NCBI GenBank assembly: GCA_021209875.1
Contig: JAGYVD010000005.1
Coordinates: forward strand, 3,634,001-3,698,000
Reading direction: 5' to 3'
Origin: Rosellinia necatrix
Taxonomy: Eukaryota; Ascomycota; Sordariomycetes; Xylariales; Xylariaceae
DNA: 64,000 nucleotides
The number at the start of each line of letters is the position of its first letter. Within the stretch, counting starts at the first letter, position 1. The translations under genes and the position numbers were made by a program. Shown here piece by piece: positions 1 to 11,559 of the stretch. The notes under the pieces were generated by a model that ran no database searches, was not told the DNA's origin, and was given only the letters and a program-made list of their open reading frames with translations.

Positions 1-452
1 GGGCTGCTTGGGTCGCCTGGTAGTGTGAGATATTGAGACATATCAACGGAAGAGTCCATGTTAAATGTATCTTCATTGCCTGAGATATCGTCAAGCCATT
101 CGCCAGGAGAGACATCCACCGACATCGCATCCATCGACGTGTGCGGGGAGTTCGAACCAACACTTCTCAGCGATGAGGAGGATGACGTCGAACCTCGGTG
201 TGAGGGTGGATGGGGGTCAGGTTTGTCCGCGGCAAGAACGTTTTGGCTCGCCTGTTGAATGTCATCGAAAGCATAGGCGCGACCATCAAATATGGTAGGA
301 TCGCCCTCGTCTCCTGCTTGAAGGCCCATGAAATTAGTATCCTTCATTAGCGAACCATTACCAGCGGTGCCATCCATGTCAAATTCGAAAGAATACATTT
401 CTGACGCCAACCGCTCCTCGTCGGGAAAGGTGAAAGGCTCGGAGATAGGCAT
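1..452 (-). CDS. Acidic, Ser-rich N-terminus of an unidentified (regulator-like) protein, partial
   Basis: An open frame runs on the minus strand from an ATG at 450-452 through the left edge of the window with no stop, giving about 150 residues. It begins MPISEPFTFPDEERL. It is acidic and hydroxyl-rich, with a Ser run around residue 93, many Asp/Met patches (for example DMDGT, MDSSVDMSQ) and no membrane segment or signal peptide. This composition is typical of transactivation regions of fungal transcription regulators. From memory it faintly recalls N-termini of Spt23/Mga2-type ankyrin/IPT regulators, but no diagnostic domain lies in the window, so no function is assigned. The start was chosen because it is the first Met in the open frame. 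Upstream (453-1500) is a long non-coding leader or promoter with GTGG repeats. Rest of the gene is outside the window. Confidence 0.7.
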   Translation of the reverse strand, partial: MPISEPFTFPDEERLASEMYSFEFDMDGTAGNGSLMKDTNFMGLQAGDEGDPTIFDGRAYAFDDIQQASQNVLAADKPDPHPPSHRGSTSSSSSLRSVGSNSPHTSMDAMSVDVSPGEWLDDISGNEDTFNMDSSVDMSQYLTLPGDPSS

Positions 453-1012
453 GACGTCCACTATGAAGCTTCAGCCCCGCCTACTTATTCTAGCTTTATA
501 TTCGATCAACTGCGACGGACCGAGGTGTCTGACGCCAGAAAGAGTCTCCTGCTATGGTTTCACGGACAGCTCGGGGCCGGCGGCATGCGTAGGATAAGAC
601 AGTTGCGAAGACGGGCTCGGAATACGATAAGGAGACGCGAACAGTGGTTGCCGGTCGGTCAGGTCTATAGCAACATGATGACTCCGTCCAGGGTGAATGA
701 ATGTCGATGGCGGGTTTCCAGCGGGAAGTATCAATTGCTATCGGGGGTGGGTGGAATTTTGGTGGATAGTACACGAATAAAGCAGCGGAGGAATTGGGTC
801 GGCCAATTATCGTTTCGCGGGTCACAGGCGCAGATGTCGTGGTGAATCGGGTGTGTGTCGGTGAATACTAGACAGGCGTCAAACGTTGTCTCTCCAGCCG
901 GCTCGCGGTGTAGGGGGGGATTGGTGCTCCAAGATAGGGAATATCTCGGTGGGCAATTGTGCAGCTCGACGAAGGAACGACGGCAGCCGGTCGAGGGGCC
1001 TGTTTGGTCGTG

Positions 1013-1120
1013 GGTGTGGCCGTGGCTGTAGTTGTGGGCGTGGTTGTGGTTGTGGATGTGGATGTGGATGTGGATGTGGTCGTGGTCGTGGATGTGGTCG
1101 TGGATGTGGTCGTGGTCGTG
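1013..1120. repeat. GTGG/GTGGNT imperfect repeat tract
   Basis: About 100 bases built from GTGGTN and GTGGAT hexamer-like units on the plus strand (purine/pyrimidine-mixed, TG-rich). It lies about 0.6 kb upstream of the partial minus-strand gene at the left edge. Translations of it are Val/Asp or Gly/Cys runs typical of low-complexity DNA, so I do not read it as coding. Confidence 0.8.
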
Positions 1121-1439
1121 TGCCGCCGCTGGCTGGTTGCTGGGTGCTGGGAGCTTGGGTGGTGGATGTTTTTGGTGGTAAATGATGGAATCACCCGGTG
1201 GATGCAGTCCGGAGTGCTGGTGCTATTGGTGGCAGTCACCGCCTTGCAGCGTCCGGTCCTGTTGTGACTGATCAGGTCGGGCGCAGGTCGGGGGGCAGAG
1301 CAAAAGTTGTCGTTGCAGGTCGGATTGCGGCAGGTTGGTGCCTTTTGGGGCCTCTCTACCTATTAGGACTGGGAAGCTGATCCCTACCCGAACGTACACG
1401 CACCCAAGAGTCGAAGCAGAAGTCCAGGGCAACAGCAGT

Positions 1440-2160
1440 GTACATATAGGTATGTAGTTAGGTAGAGGTAGGTAGGTAGGTATAGAAGAGAGTGGAGAAG
1501 ATACAGCACGCTATAATCGTATTAGTACTTTGAGGAACGGGCCTGGGTGAATAAGTATCCAAAACGGATACATATTAACCTCGCGGCAAACCAAGGAGCC
1601 GGACTGCCTAGCAAAGCGAGTAGATAGGCAAGGTAGGAGGGAGATAATAGGTCATAGGTATGTAGGTAGAAGCCAAGCAGTGATTGATGAGGAAAGAAAT
1701 TGGAACCGAGTCTGTACCTCAGCTCAAGACAGACAACCGTAATGCAAGTAGGCAATTAAGGCAAGTGCGTAGGTAAGGTACCTACAGAACCTAGTACCTC
1801 AGTTATCGTGGTAGGTAGCAATATTTCGGCAAAACTAGGCCGGACTTATCTCCAGCATCTTCTGTCAGTTCTGTCTGACGCATCATGCGCTAAACCGAAA
1901 ATGATTCACGAATCCACCCACAAGGTCTTGGGCTCTACCAGATAACTACACTACTTACGTAGGTAGGTAGCACTGTCAGACACCTAGACTAGACGTTAAT
2001 ACTACTACTACTAGTAGTAGGTAGGTAGTACCTTGCCTCGTAGATCGACTTGGCTAATGAATGCATCTAGGCCTGTTACGGAAAGCCAGGCAACAGTACG
2101 AAATCATGTAGTTAGTCCGATTGACATATAGTATCTTACCTACCTACTACTCATTATAGA
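1440..2160. repeat. Cluster of TAGG/CCTA tetranucleotide repeats
   Basis: Many short runs of GTAGGTAGG or its complement CCTACCTA, often joined head to head as TACCTAGGTA. Runs are visible at about 1446-1482, 1657-1670, 1771-1782, 1959-1970, 2020-2032 and 2138-2150. A 16-bp perfect palindrome centred on CTAG sits at 2005-2020. The same family recurs through the intergenic DNA of the window. Confidence 0.8.
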
Positions 2161-3786
2161 ATTACGAGCAGATGGCCTCTTTTTTTCCTTAAAGAGACCG
2201 CTTGCGCACCAGTGTAAACACTACCTAGTATATACTAGCTTAATATGCAACGTAAGTTAAAAAAAAAAATTTCACCCTACGTTGGCTGCGTTTAATATTC
2301 TAGGTAAGCTGTCAGTTATAACATATACGTAGGTACCCATGTTTACCAATAAACGTACTAGCGGGGTGGTTCTGACCAATACTGGACCATAAAATATTAC
2401 GTTATACTGAAATGGGTTTAAAGTAGGTCACACATTTCTGGACAATTGAGGACCACTGCCAGTTTTAGTGACACAGAAAAGTGTGAGTGCAGCGCTTACC
2501 GTTTGGTGTAGTGGTTGACAAGGCTGGGGGCAGTGGGAAGATGAGAGTAGAAGTCTAATTGGGTGTTTGTTGGCGCTGTGTTATCGCCAAGCGATGAGCA
2601 ACAGGCAAACTTGATTAAGAATGTTGACTTCTGTAGATCAGTTGAGATAGGAAGGCCAGGCAGGGTCTGTGTTGTTGAGAAGCTCTTGGGAAGGAGGGGG
2701 GTAACTGACTGATCGAGATCTCTGCTTCTTATATACAATTCCGCGCGCCTAAGGTATAGCTGTGAATCGATGTTTCCCCCTGTTAGAGGCGGGGAGAAGG
2801 GCTATGGTCTGGAATTTGTGACAACGAGCTGGGTGAAGTTGGTCACAAAGGCCAACAGACACGGAATATCAGAACAGGTACTAGCTGTTCAGTTAATTAG
2901 ATGTTAGTTTAGATATATTATTGGTGGTGATCCCTTGTTGATAGGGGGTGCATGAAAGGAAACAGACGGTGCGCTCAAAACTTGGTTGTATAACTAGCCA
3001 ATTTGCAGTTGGCTCTGGGTATATTGTTGGTGATGATTTTCTTGTGAATCCTAAGTGTAGGGAATACGTTATCGGAAATAATCCCATCAGAAATAACAAC
3101 AGCAAGTAGGGCACGTATCCTCCATGTGCCTACTCCCCTAGGAGGTCCCATCACAAGTCTGCCCTTCTCGCACCCGGCTGTTGAGACTTGTCGGATCATT
3201 AAAGTAATAATCCACTTGAGCTAATTCTGTCTCTAGATACTGGCAGTGCTGCTAACAATACTTAAAGAAGGTGTTACCACCGGTAATTAAATCTCTTTAA
3301 TTACAACTATTGTCAGTCATCTACAATCGCATCGGTTGCCGTGTTCCAGTATTTATAAACTCAACTTTGTTTTTCATGTCGCGGATAACAAAATAAAATA
3401 CCAATGGCTCGACTTAGCAGCATCGACTCCAACTGATCCCTCGTTCATCGTGTGTACGGACAGAAGCATAGTACTCAGCTAATTATTATATTAGCATTCC
3501 TTAAAGCAGACCAAAAAGCATTAGGCACTAAGAAATGCCCACGAAGACAGCCCACAGCTGCTAAGTTATCAAGATATAATAAGTTACCCCTATATACCTA
3601 CGAAACCAGTGAAGTTGTTACTCTCGTATCTACTACCCAAGAGCGAGCAGCATGCTAACAAGGAAGCCTTTGTTTTGTGTGAAATGCCGTACACAATGAA
3701 TATTAGATATAGGCAGTAGCAGCGGCTTTATGATTCACATTTTCGCCTAGATCACTCATGAGAAGAGCATCGTTGTTGGTGTCAAT

Positions 3787-4240
3787 CACATGGCGAAGTA
3801 GCCGGGATCTGGCGAAGCGAATATATGCAGATCCGCTTGTAGTGCTGCGCTACTTACCTCGAAACGTATTCGTTTTGTTCTCGGTGATGGACGTGGGGGT
3901 TGGCCGGGCAAGGATGGCGGTTGGGACGCCTCATTGGCGATAATGATATCGTGAACTCTAGATGTTTTTGAATATTCGGGCTCGGTTTGGGCTGTCGTCA
4001 GCTTCTTCTGAATACGTTTTTCACTTCTTGCGCCACGTCCCCTTAGCCGTGCTTCCGGCTCTTCAATTCTCAGAGGTTGAATGAAGTGACCTTTCGATCG
4101 CAGTTCGATTTTAGCCTTCGCCCTGAGGAGTAATCGGCATGCCAGAAACCATGACCAAAAGAGGGTCGTCTAGGATGTTTGCTTCCTTGCGGATATCGAG
4201 AGATAGAGTGTCGGATATCCGGATTCAAAGTTCGCGAAGT
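3787..4240 (-). pseudogene. Possible degenerate coding relic, unidentified
   Basis: On the minus strand three overlapping frames look protein-like in turn but cannot be joined by normal splice sites. A start at about 4254 reads MAISKDFANFESG. A second frame reads DIRKEANILDDPLLVMVSG and stops near 4113. A third frame is open from about 4170 to 3787 and is rich in Arg/Glu/Lys then Pro (for example RIEEPEARLRGRG), ending near a GTAAGT at about 3859. Open runs of this length are expected by chance several times in a window this size, so this is weak. I do not recognise a family. Confidence 0.2.
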
Positions 4241-5211
4241 CTTTGCTGATTGCCATCACCTCGTTTGGCTTATATTGGGCTTATGTAGGGCGAGGATTTG
4301 TAACGTAGCAACATGAAGTCATGTGACATTCGGAATTCCGCAGCTGCAGTAAAGCCTCACAGTTCTGAAAACCGTTTCGCATTGCATACGATTTGGACAC
4401 ATAGTTATTCCTCAGCTACCTGCCTGGCCAGAGCTGGGCCCATGCGAAAGCAGTAGAGGCGCCAAGCTCAATTTGTCGTGCCCTTCCAAAGGGGCAAAAT
4501 CTATAATAACTTGGGGCAAGTAGCTAATAGCGTAGCAATTTTGCCTGTCAAGGTCACGCCCATTTGTGTGTAACACATCGCCGAGGTTCAGCGCCACCGT
4601 ATCGAGCCGAGGTCCACGGCGAGTAAGCAAGCAAAGGCGAGAGAGGGCGGCATAGGCCGAGGTGCACAAGCGAGAATAAATCGAAAAAATACTGTCATAG
4701 TGAGGGTTTCCGGACTTACTTTATGCCCCATATTATGATTCGTGATAACAAGATACCCAGAAAAGATTCTAAGTAATCATGGGTAGTACGGGTTCGTCAG
4801 CAAAAGGTAGGTGAATATAAACATTTGCGCATTGCTATCAGGTTGAAAGATGTAGTAGCTGGCCATAATGCGTGATTAGGTCTCTGTAGAGCGAAATACC
4901 AAGATAGAACGCGGAGCTACGGAATAACCTCTGGGAGCAAGATGGTATCATTGACTTCTCCGGTGTCTATAAAATATACTTGTTCTGACCGAGTATCATC
5001 TAGGATTGGTGATGCCGTAATCCTGGGTCCTTGATAGCCGTCTTTATGACCAAATGAGGCATGCAATAACGCCAACACGAGCTTCCCCTAGGCCTACCCT
5101 ACTGCTCTAGAGCGAGATAAAATAACAATCCGAGCTCATAAAATTGTCAACGTATGGTATTCCTTAGATGACGCTGCATCGCTTCCCACCCTTACCAGAA
5201 CCATACCGCTG

Positions 5212-7225
5212 TTATACGTCCAATTGCTGCCGGCTCGAGCTAGAGGCTTCCTCATCTGGAAATCTGATTGTCCGAGACGGGTGAGTAGAGGATTGCGCGG
5301 TTGGCCGACATTGGGTGCTGGTAGATGGCGGAGCCGTACCGAGTCTATCTCCAACTTGAAGATCATCTGTAGAAAGTGGCAGTTGCGATGCCTCGGCCGG
5401 ATCTCGCGGGGCGATTAAAGAACCACCAATTCTGAACGGTCGTCCAACATGCGCGCTTGGTGGCTCTAAAGTATTTCTGCTGGTACAATTATCCGACCGG
5501 CTTCCTGGTAATCGTACGTCATTAGCCCCCAAAATATCCAGAGTTAATGACTACATTTAAAACAATTTATGAATGTTTTACAGGTGCGAGACACTCGCAA
5601 GTTGTGTGACCATAGCCGAAACAAACGCCACTCTGGCGTATACCGACGGCCGGAACAAGGGGTTACACACCATTATTCGCCTGGAAAGAGGAACGCTCGG
5701 TGCTTCTAGGTGTGCTGATGGTTCTCGAGATGGTCCGGGGTAAGCGGAAGCCAAGTTTCCCCAAGGGGATACTAAGCCCATGGACAACCTTTGCAACAGT
5801 AAGCTATGGTAGGTACCTAGTCAAGAAGCAAACAACAACTTACAACACTGGCAATCACCATAAACCAGACAATGACCCTCACAGCCTCCTCCAGGTGTTC
5901 CACGTCATCTCTGGGTGCATCTCCGCCTTGCGGGTTTAATGACCGAACGAAATTGACGGTGATATATAAATAGAAAACTGCGGAACAGCCAATAGGCCCA
6001 AAGAATCCCATGAACGTAGCCTGCCGGATACCTTCAAGTTGTGGGATATTTTTATGGAGCCCGAGTATAAACGGTGGCCGCCTGAACAGTAAGATCAAAA
6101 CACCAAGGGGTATTAGACGATGAATTGGAACAACGTCGTTGGCTACGAAGCTCTGCCAGGGGCAGACAGCTCCATACCACATGAAGATAACCACATTGAG
6201 AAGCATATCGATCGTCGGTTGAAGAGAGCTATAGTCAAAAGCTAGTGTTAGCAGAGCATACGGAGTTCGGATCGACCTGGCGAGAATAGTAGGATTGAGG
6301 CATACTATGGAAGTCAGCACGCGATAAATTGATGTGAATGAAGCAGCTTATACGGACCTCGTCAACGGTCGCTAGGCGAAACCAATCATCCCACGTAAAA
6401 ACATTCCCGGCGATGAAACAGGCAAGGATATCATCACTGCCAATTAAGCCACATGTACCTGTTATGAATAGAGCCAACGATAAAGCAAACACCAGGAAGC
6501 TCTCCCGGTCAACGAACTTGTGTTCCTCACAGTAATGCAGTAGCTGCTTGGCAAGCCATCCGACTACGGCACCATAGATGACACTGAGGATGATGGTGTA
6601 ACCCCATGTTTCTCCAAACCACAGGCCAATCGCGAGCCCACTTCCCCCGGGTTCGGAAGCGCCGCCGTCGCCAATGTACTTGATGAGGTATAGGGCGAGA
6701 AACAGGAAAGGGTACCCGAGGCCATCATTCGCGCCGGATTCCGCAATGATAATTTTTTGGAGAGCTTTGGGCACATTATGGTCCGCGAACTTGCCCTTGA
6801 CAATGACGTTAGACAGCACCGGATCAGTGGGTGTCACGCAAGCCCCTATGGCCAGCGCGTGGAGAAAGGGGAGGCGTGGAACGAGCGCCCAGACCAACAG
6901 GCCGGTTGACAGCCACATGAAGACCATCACGGGCCCGAGAAGAAGAGCGAGAGGCTTCCATTCCTTCCTTATATAGCGACTGGGTAGCTGGATACCGGCC
7001 AGGACGAGCTGTACGCCAAGGACTAAGCGAGTGAAAAAGAGAGTCACATCGTCTAAGTTTTTCACGGAGCCAGCATATTCCAGGGGCCGGATCCAGTTGA
7101 GGGCACGCGGTCCGAAAGCAATACCCGCCAGGAGAGATATGACTATGAAGGGGGATGATGTCAGTATGGGTATCAGTATGGGTGCCCGAGGCATCACGGC
7201 TGCGATATGTGACGGAGTGAAGGGA

Positions 7226-7257
<32 letters not shown>

Positions 7258-7394
7258 CAACGTTACGAAGACTCACGGGCTTCTGAGAGGTAGAAGTTTT
7301 CTTTGAGCAGATACGACACCAAGCCGAACAGTGAGATCCACCCTCCAAGGACACTGACGACAATGTTAAAGTTGGATATATCCAAGGTTGGCAT
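5212..7394 (-). CDS. Plasma-membrane Na+/H+ antiporter (fungal Nha1/Cnh1/Sod2-type, CPA1)
   Basis: Exchanges cytosolic Na+ (and usually K+) for H+ at the plasma membrane in salt and pH homeostasis. Exons read on the minus strand: 7277-7394, 6354-7142, 6241-5844, 5788-5671 and 5504-5212, giving 571 residues with all phases closing. The N-terminus (MPTLDISNFNIVVSVLGGW) matches the family start. About 12 hydrophobic segments follow. The TDP motif of PTDPVLSNVIV and ESGANDG are the conserved ion-site elements. After the last membrane segment comes the conserved LGKLGFRLPRTISR, then a hydrophilic tail with RPFRIGG, joined by an intron with a GCTAATGAC branch point. The 6354/6241 junction (CC|GTATAAG to CTAG|CT) is the least certain. 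Intron 1 carries a GA microsatellite. The tail is shorter than in yeast Nha1. Confidence 0.92.
7228..7258. repeat. (GA)n dinucleotide microsatellite
   Basis: An uninterrupted GA tract of about 15 units inside intron 1 (7143-7276) of the Na+/H+ antiporter gene. It lies between a consensus donor (GTGAGT, 7276-7271 on the minus strand) and the acceptor at 7143-7144, so it does not affect the protein. Confidence 0.9.
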
Positions 7395-8084
7395 TGTATA
7401 TATTTACGGCGGTATATCGGTTCTTCCCACAGTAGCGGTTGTACTCTGTCAAGTAACGCCCGAATCGTCTACCGATGTCCGCAAGGCCGGGAGACGGTGA
7501 TATGGCGGCGGGCGCGAAGCTGAGGCTGTCGACTTGCTCGAGAGGGCTGGCAACAACGACGACAACGACGACAGCGACAGCAACGGCAACGCAGGGGTTG
7601 GATTAAGGCCCGCCACTTTGATGGAAGGCGGACAACCGGGTTATTAAGCTCAATATGGGGGCGGGGGATCCTCGTCCCCAGTGGATCGTGTGATGACCCC
7701 AGCAAGTGAGGACTGTTGCGCAATGTGTATTGCCCAATATGTATTGCTCAATGTGTATTGCCCAATGTGATGTGCGCTTCAGACTGCTATCCTATCTTGT
7801 CCGGTTGGAGAGCAAGAAAAAGAAAAGCAGCGGAGTGTAACGATGAACAAGGACACAAGGTCGGGTGCGAGGGCGGGCGGGATTAAGGCGCTGTAACCCT
7901 ATGATAAAGTCTTTGGTCTTTGCCGCATACAACATATAATATAACGCAAAATGGTCGGGCCAAGTTGATGACTCGTATGGCGTAGCACACGATCGCTGGG
8001 CTAGTCAGGTATACTACCTAAGTTCCTGTAAGTAAGTTAACAATCAGAGGCGACTGAAAATACTTCATGTATGTATCTGCCTCC

Positions 8085-8290
8085 CTAACCAGGGTAGGTA
8101 GGTAAGTAGGTAGGTAAGTAGGTAGGCAGGTTAGTTGATACTAACAGCTTGTTGCTAGCACAAACCCACTAAATAAGGGTTCAAGCTCTTCTACCTCAAG
8201 CAGGTACTTAGCTAAGTAGGTACCGATCTACCTACCTACCTACCTATCTATCTAACCTACCTAGATTCCTACCTACCTAGTTATGTGGTT
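8085..8290. repeat. CCTA/TAGG repeat cluster
   Basis: Runs of GTAGGTAAGTAGG (about 8095-8130) and CCTACCTACCTACC (about 8228-8275) face each other across roughly 100 bp, so both orientations of the tetranucleotide are present. It belongs to the same family as 1440-2160. Confidence 0.8.
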
Positions 8291-8554
8291 GATTACTTAT
8301 TACTTACATCCTGACGCGGGTGTGCCTTGTACTTTGCACAACCCGGATTGTTGAAGGCATCTGAATACAATACGGCCTATCAGTGCTTCTACCAGCACCT
8401 AGGTAGGGTTACACCCCCCGGTTGCAGTGATCAACCTTTGACCGTTTCGGGCTGAATGCAGCACGCGCAGAAGCTCCCGTGCTTTGAGCACCAATGGAAC
8501 GGTCCGCTGTAACATTTTATCTCCGTATGACATTACGTAACCTAGATAACCTAG

Positions 8555-8775
8555 ATGAAGCGCAAGTAGGTAGTAGTAGTAGGTAGGTGGTGTAGGTAAG
8601 TGGTCTCCCGACCACTGCGTGATGACAGGTGGGAGCGGCGAATGCAACGCTTCGAGGTTTCATAAGAGCGCTGGCCTGGGAGCCTCCGCCAGCTTGTGCC
8701 AGCTTGTCAGAGGAGGTACGTAGCATGTATCACCTACCTACAATTATGTAGTTACCTAGGTAGGTGTTTCCTCAT
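8555..8775. repeat. TAGG/CCTA repeat cluster
   Basis: GTAGGTAGTAGTAGTAGG-like DNA at about 8563-8600 and ACCTACCTAC...CCTAGGTAGG at about 8730-8766. This is the same dispersed family; there is no coding content. Confidence 0.75.
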
Positions 8776-9078
8776 CTGTGCAGTGGTGACGGGGCATCCG
8801 TCCAGTACCGGCGTTCCAATGAGGTTAGGCACAGATTGCGCGAGGTTCTATTGCATTGAGTACCACCCTACGAAATCCACCGATGCTGCACATCTTGGCT
8901 CTCTCTGTGTGTAATCCCAATCCCTCTCGGATATGGTCATATCGAGTGCGACCGGACGAACCAATTCGGGGGCATAGAACAGATAGGATTCTCTAAACTC
9001 ACGGCTGTCCACCGCCATTATCAAATAGTCAAGGCCACACAATGCTCAGATCGTGCATCTAAATACAGTAGTTGGTGA

Positions 9079-9137
9079 GAGAGGGTAAGGGAGAGGGAGA
9101 GGGTGAGGGTGAGGGTGAGGGAGAGGGAGAGAGGGAG
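9079..9137. repeat. GAGGGA/GAGGGT purine-rich tandem tract
   Basis: About ten tandem hexamers (GAGGGA or GAGGGT) on the plus strand, about 200 bp past the end of the RNase H1 gene. The strand is almost purely purine and G-rich in groups of three, so a triplex or G-quadruplex structure is conceivable. Confidence 0.85.
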
Positions 9138-9331
9138 GACGGGTGATGTGTCGCTCGACTGCGGGTAACTTCATCCATCAACTATGTACTCGGGTATTGG
9201 AAAGTTGCTATCCAAACGATCTCGAGACGAGATATATATCCACACCTAACACGCCGGCAGCGCTGAACGCTCCAGCGCGGGCAGCCTTTACTGGACCGTG
9301 TTCGTCCGCGACGGCCTCCTGACCTGGCATC

Positions 9332-10485
9332 TTACCTCTTCTTCTTGGCGCCCGCCACGGCAAGCTTGTCGGCAGCGATATTCCCAGGACTGGACGAGTG
9401 GCCCTTGACCCATTGAAACAAGGTCGCGAAGTCGGCTTCGTCCCGCTCATCAATCAGGGCTCGAATCTGTCTGATGAGATCCTGATTTAGCACCTCCGCG
9501 CCATTGGGCTTCTTCCAGTCGTTGCCCATCCAAGCCTTGTACCACTGTGTCGAGCAGCTGATGGCATATTTGCTATCCGTAATAATCCTGATCTTTGGGT
9601 CGTCTTTTGATAATTCCAAGGCGCGGACCACGGCGGTGAGCTCGGCCCTTTGGTTGGTCTGGGTTTCGCCGGTGAGACGTTCGGAGACGTTGCTTGTGTG
9701 TGGATGAGTAAAAAGATATTAAACGAGGTGGGGATTACCATATGCGTACCGCTCGTCGTCCTCGCCAAAGAAGACACCGACGCCTGCTGTCGCCCCGGCG
9801 CGGCCATTGGCGAGGCTGCTACCGTCCGTGAAGATGCGCAGCACATCGGGCTCGTCTTCCAAAATGTCGCCACGGGGTTCGTTTGACACCTTGATCTTCT
9901 TGGCCTTCTTGTTTGGCACCTCGCCCTCGCTCAAGAGCCAGTCCTGCGCCTCTTGGCTGCCATGGGTGCGAATAAACTCGATGGCCTCGCCACGGGTCCC
10001 GAATTTCTTGTACTTCGGGGCCTTCCAGCCCTTGATCGCGAGGGATGCCTCGTCCCAGTCCAGATAGATTCCGGGCTCTCTACCCACGGCCACAGCGTAG
10101 AACTTTTCTTCCCCGTCGGCCGCCGCCGAGGTCTTTTTACCGGCTACAAAGGCTTCGGCATCATCTCGACTCGTGAAGCTCTTGTCTAAAAAGGATATGT
10201 TTAGTCCGGAGAAACTCGCAAGAGCATATTCCAACACATACAAGATGCACCCCGGAAGCCGGCTGTCTGTTCTTGACATTCGGCCCATGTCAGATAAACG
10301 CCGGGTTCATTCCCAGCGCGCACGGCATAGTATTTCTGCAGGTTCGCATCCATCTTTCGTTTCTTGCTCGGGTTGGCGGCTGTGGAAGTGGTGGGCTTTG
10401 CGTTCGACTTTGCGTTCGACTTCGCGTTCGGCTTTGCGCTCGGCTTAGAAGCCTTTTCTTTTTTGGTTGTCGTATTTGTAGGCAT
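9332..10485 (-). CDS. Ribonuclease H1 with two N-terminal hybrid-binding domains
   Basis: Cleaves the RNA strand of RNA:DNA hybrids. Exons on the minus strand: 10242-10485, 9750-10185 and 9332-9692, giving 346 residues. A basic, Ala/Lys/Asn-rich lead (residues 1-45) could help nuclear or mitochondrial targeting. Two caulimovirus-type hybrid-binding domains follow, at about 52-95 (YYAVRAGNEPGVYLTW) and 110-153 (FYAVAVGREPGIYLDW). The catalytic domain shows Asp202 (IFTDGSS), Glu244 (NQRAELTAV), Asp266 (IITDSKYA), His325 (KGHSSSPGN) and Asp335 (NIAADKL), the complete DEDD set plus the helper His. Fungal RNase H1 often has two such N-terminal domains. The internal joins were set by the family pattern: donor GTATGT at 10241, and donor GTACGC at 9749, which restores the expected RNVSERLTG. 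Confidence 0.95.
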
Positions 10486-11559
10486 AGTGGCAGTCAATAC
10501 GTGATTTATCAAGTTCAGTAACAGCTCACTGGCCCATGTCAGCCTATCGCCCACCCTCCTCAAGGCGAGCACTGGTACTTGTTCGAAACACGGGGCTTTG
10601 TTGATGGCTGAGGTGTGCCAATGGACGCTGATGTTGAAGCTGCACAGAGTAAGGGGCCGACAGAGTCAAAGAAAGGTCATTTTGGAACACCCCAGAGAGG
10701 ATGAACTAAGGAAGCAGGTCAAAGGTAGGTTCCGGTCGCATCCATTCCCTGCTTCCTTTCCATTTGCGAATGTCAATACAATAAAGAGGTCTAGCAAGGG
10801 CCGGGGCAGGATAGCTTGCGTCAGGACCCCCCCATGCATGCCCCCAGGGCGATAAGATTAGGCAGTGCGCCCAGTACCCTTTCGAGTTCCTCTCTCGGTC
10901 CCAAGACCAGAGGAGGTCCAGCCACCCTACCACGGTGGGGTAGGTAGGCGCGACCCGTTACATACTTAAGTACTTACCTACGGTAGGTTAGGTATGTAGG
11001 TACCTAAGTAAGTAAGCAGGTATGTATGTAACAAGTGGAAAGGCCCCCCCCCCCGCCTCCCCCCGGTGGCACCATACAGCCCATACGGAACATCCATCTT
11101 ACATCTTTGCGGTGTATTACGACGTGTCTATTTCCACACGACCCTGTGCCCCGTAAGAATACGCCCTGTCAGGTTCGGATCCTGGTCTTTAGGTCCAACG
11201 ACATCACGACGTATTCATCACAATGTTGTGGAATTCGTTCACGATTAGATAGGAGTAACTACCAAACTGCCTAGGCTAGATAGGTAGGACAGGCGAATTA
11301 CACCAATGCGAACCTACTTCTGATCCTAATCGATACCTGGCTGGTCTATGCCATGGGACCCAACAGCATGAGAGGGTAGAACACTGTCTGCTGTCTGCCT
11401 AAAAGATAGCGCAGCTGGTTCAAGCACCTTCGTTCTTCTTCCAGCCTTGCGAATCCGTTACTGCTATGCATTCCATAATGCCAATGTCAGACACGAGGAC
11501 TACCTAATTCCCGTGCTTGCCTCAAACCAAAGTTCTGTACCGATATCAAAGATACAGAT
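10486..11559. other. Intergenic region, TAGG cluster near 10940-11035
   Basis: Between the RNase H1 start and the Tad3 stop. TAGG/CCTA repeats lie at about 10935-11030, followed by a C10 run near 11045. No gene is supported; open frames here are short and compositionally random. Confidence 0.6.
10935..11032. repeat. TAGG/CCTA repeat cluster
   Basis: Units such as GGTAGGTAGG, ACTTACCTACGGTAGG and TAGGTATGTAGGTACC are packed in about 100 bp of intergenic DNA upstream of RNase H1. Same family as the other clusters. Confidence 0.75.

Larger units (their letters stand above)
453..5211. other. Gene-poor 4.8-kb intergenic region
   Basis: No gene is supported here. The region holds a GTGG-type repeat near 1013-1120, a dense set of TAGG/CCTA repeats between about 1440 and 2160, an A9 run near 2260 and several short chance open frames. 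A possible coding relic on the minus strand (about 3790-4240) is listed separately. The rest, including 2200-3700 and 4250-5200, shows nothing I recognise. Confidence 0.6.
7395..9331. other. Intergenic region with TAGG repeats and GAGGG tract
   Basis: This is the promoter side of the antiporter and the 3' side of RNase H1. CCTA/TAGG clusters occupy about 7990-8290 and 8555-8775. A GAGGGA/GAGGGT tract lies at about 9079-9137. No open frame here has protein-like composition, and none is called. Confidence 0.6.

Noticed and set aside
886..1267. Gly/Cys- and Val/Asp-repeat open frames at about 1 kb
   Set aside because: They are translations of the GTGG repeat tract in different frames, not a real repeat protein.
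2497..2525. tRNA-like A-box (TGGTGTAGTGGTT) suggesting a tRNA-Glu gene
   Set aside because: No matching B-box (GGTTCGANTCC) follows at the right distance and no acceptor stem can be paired.
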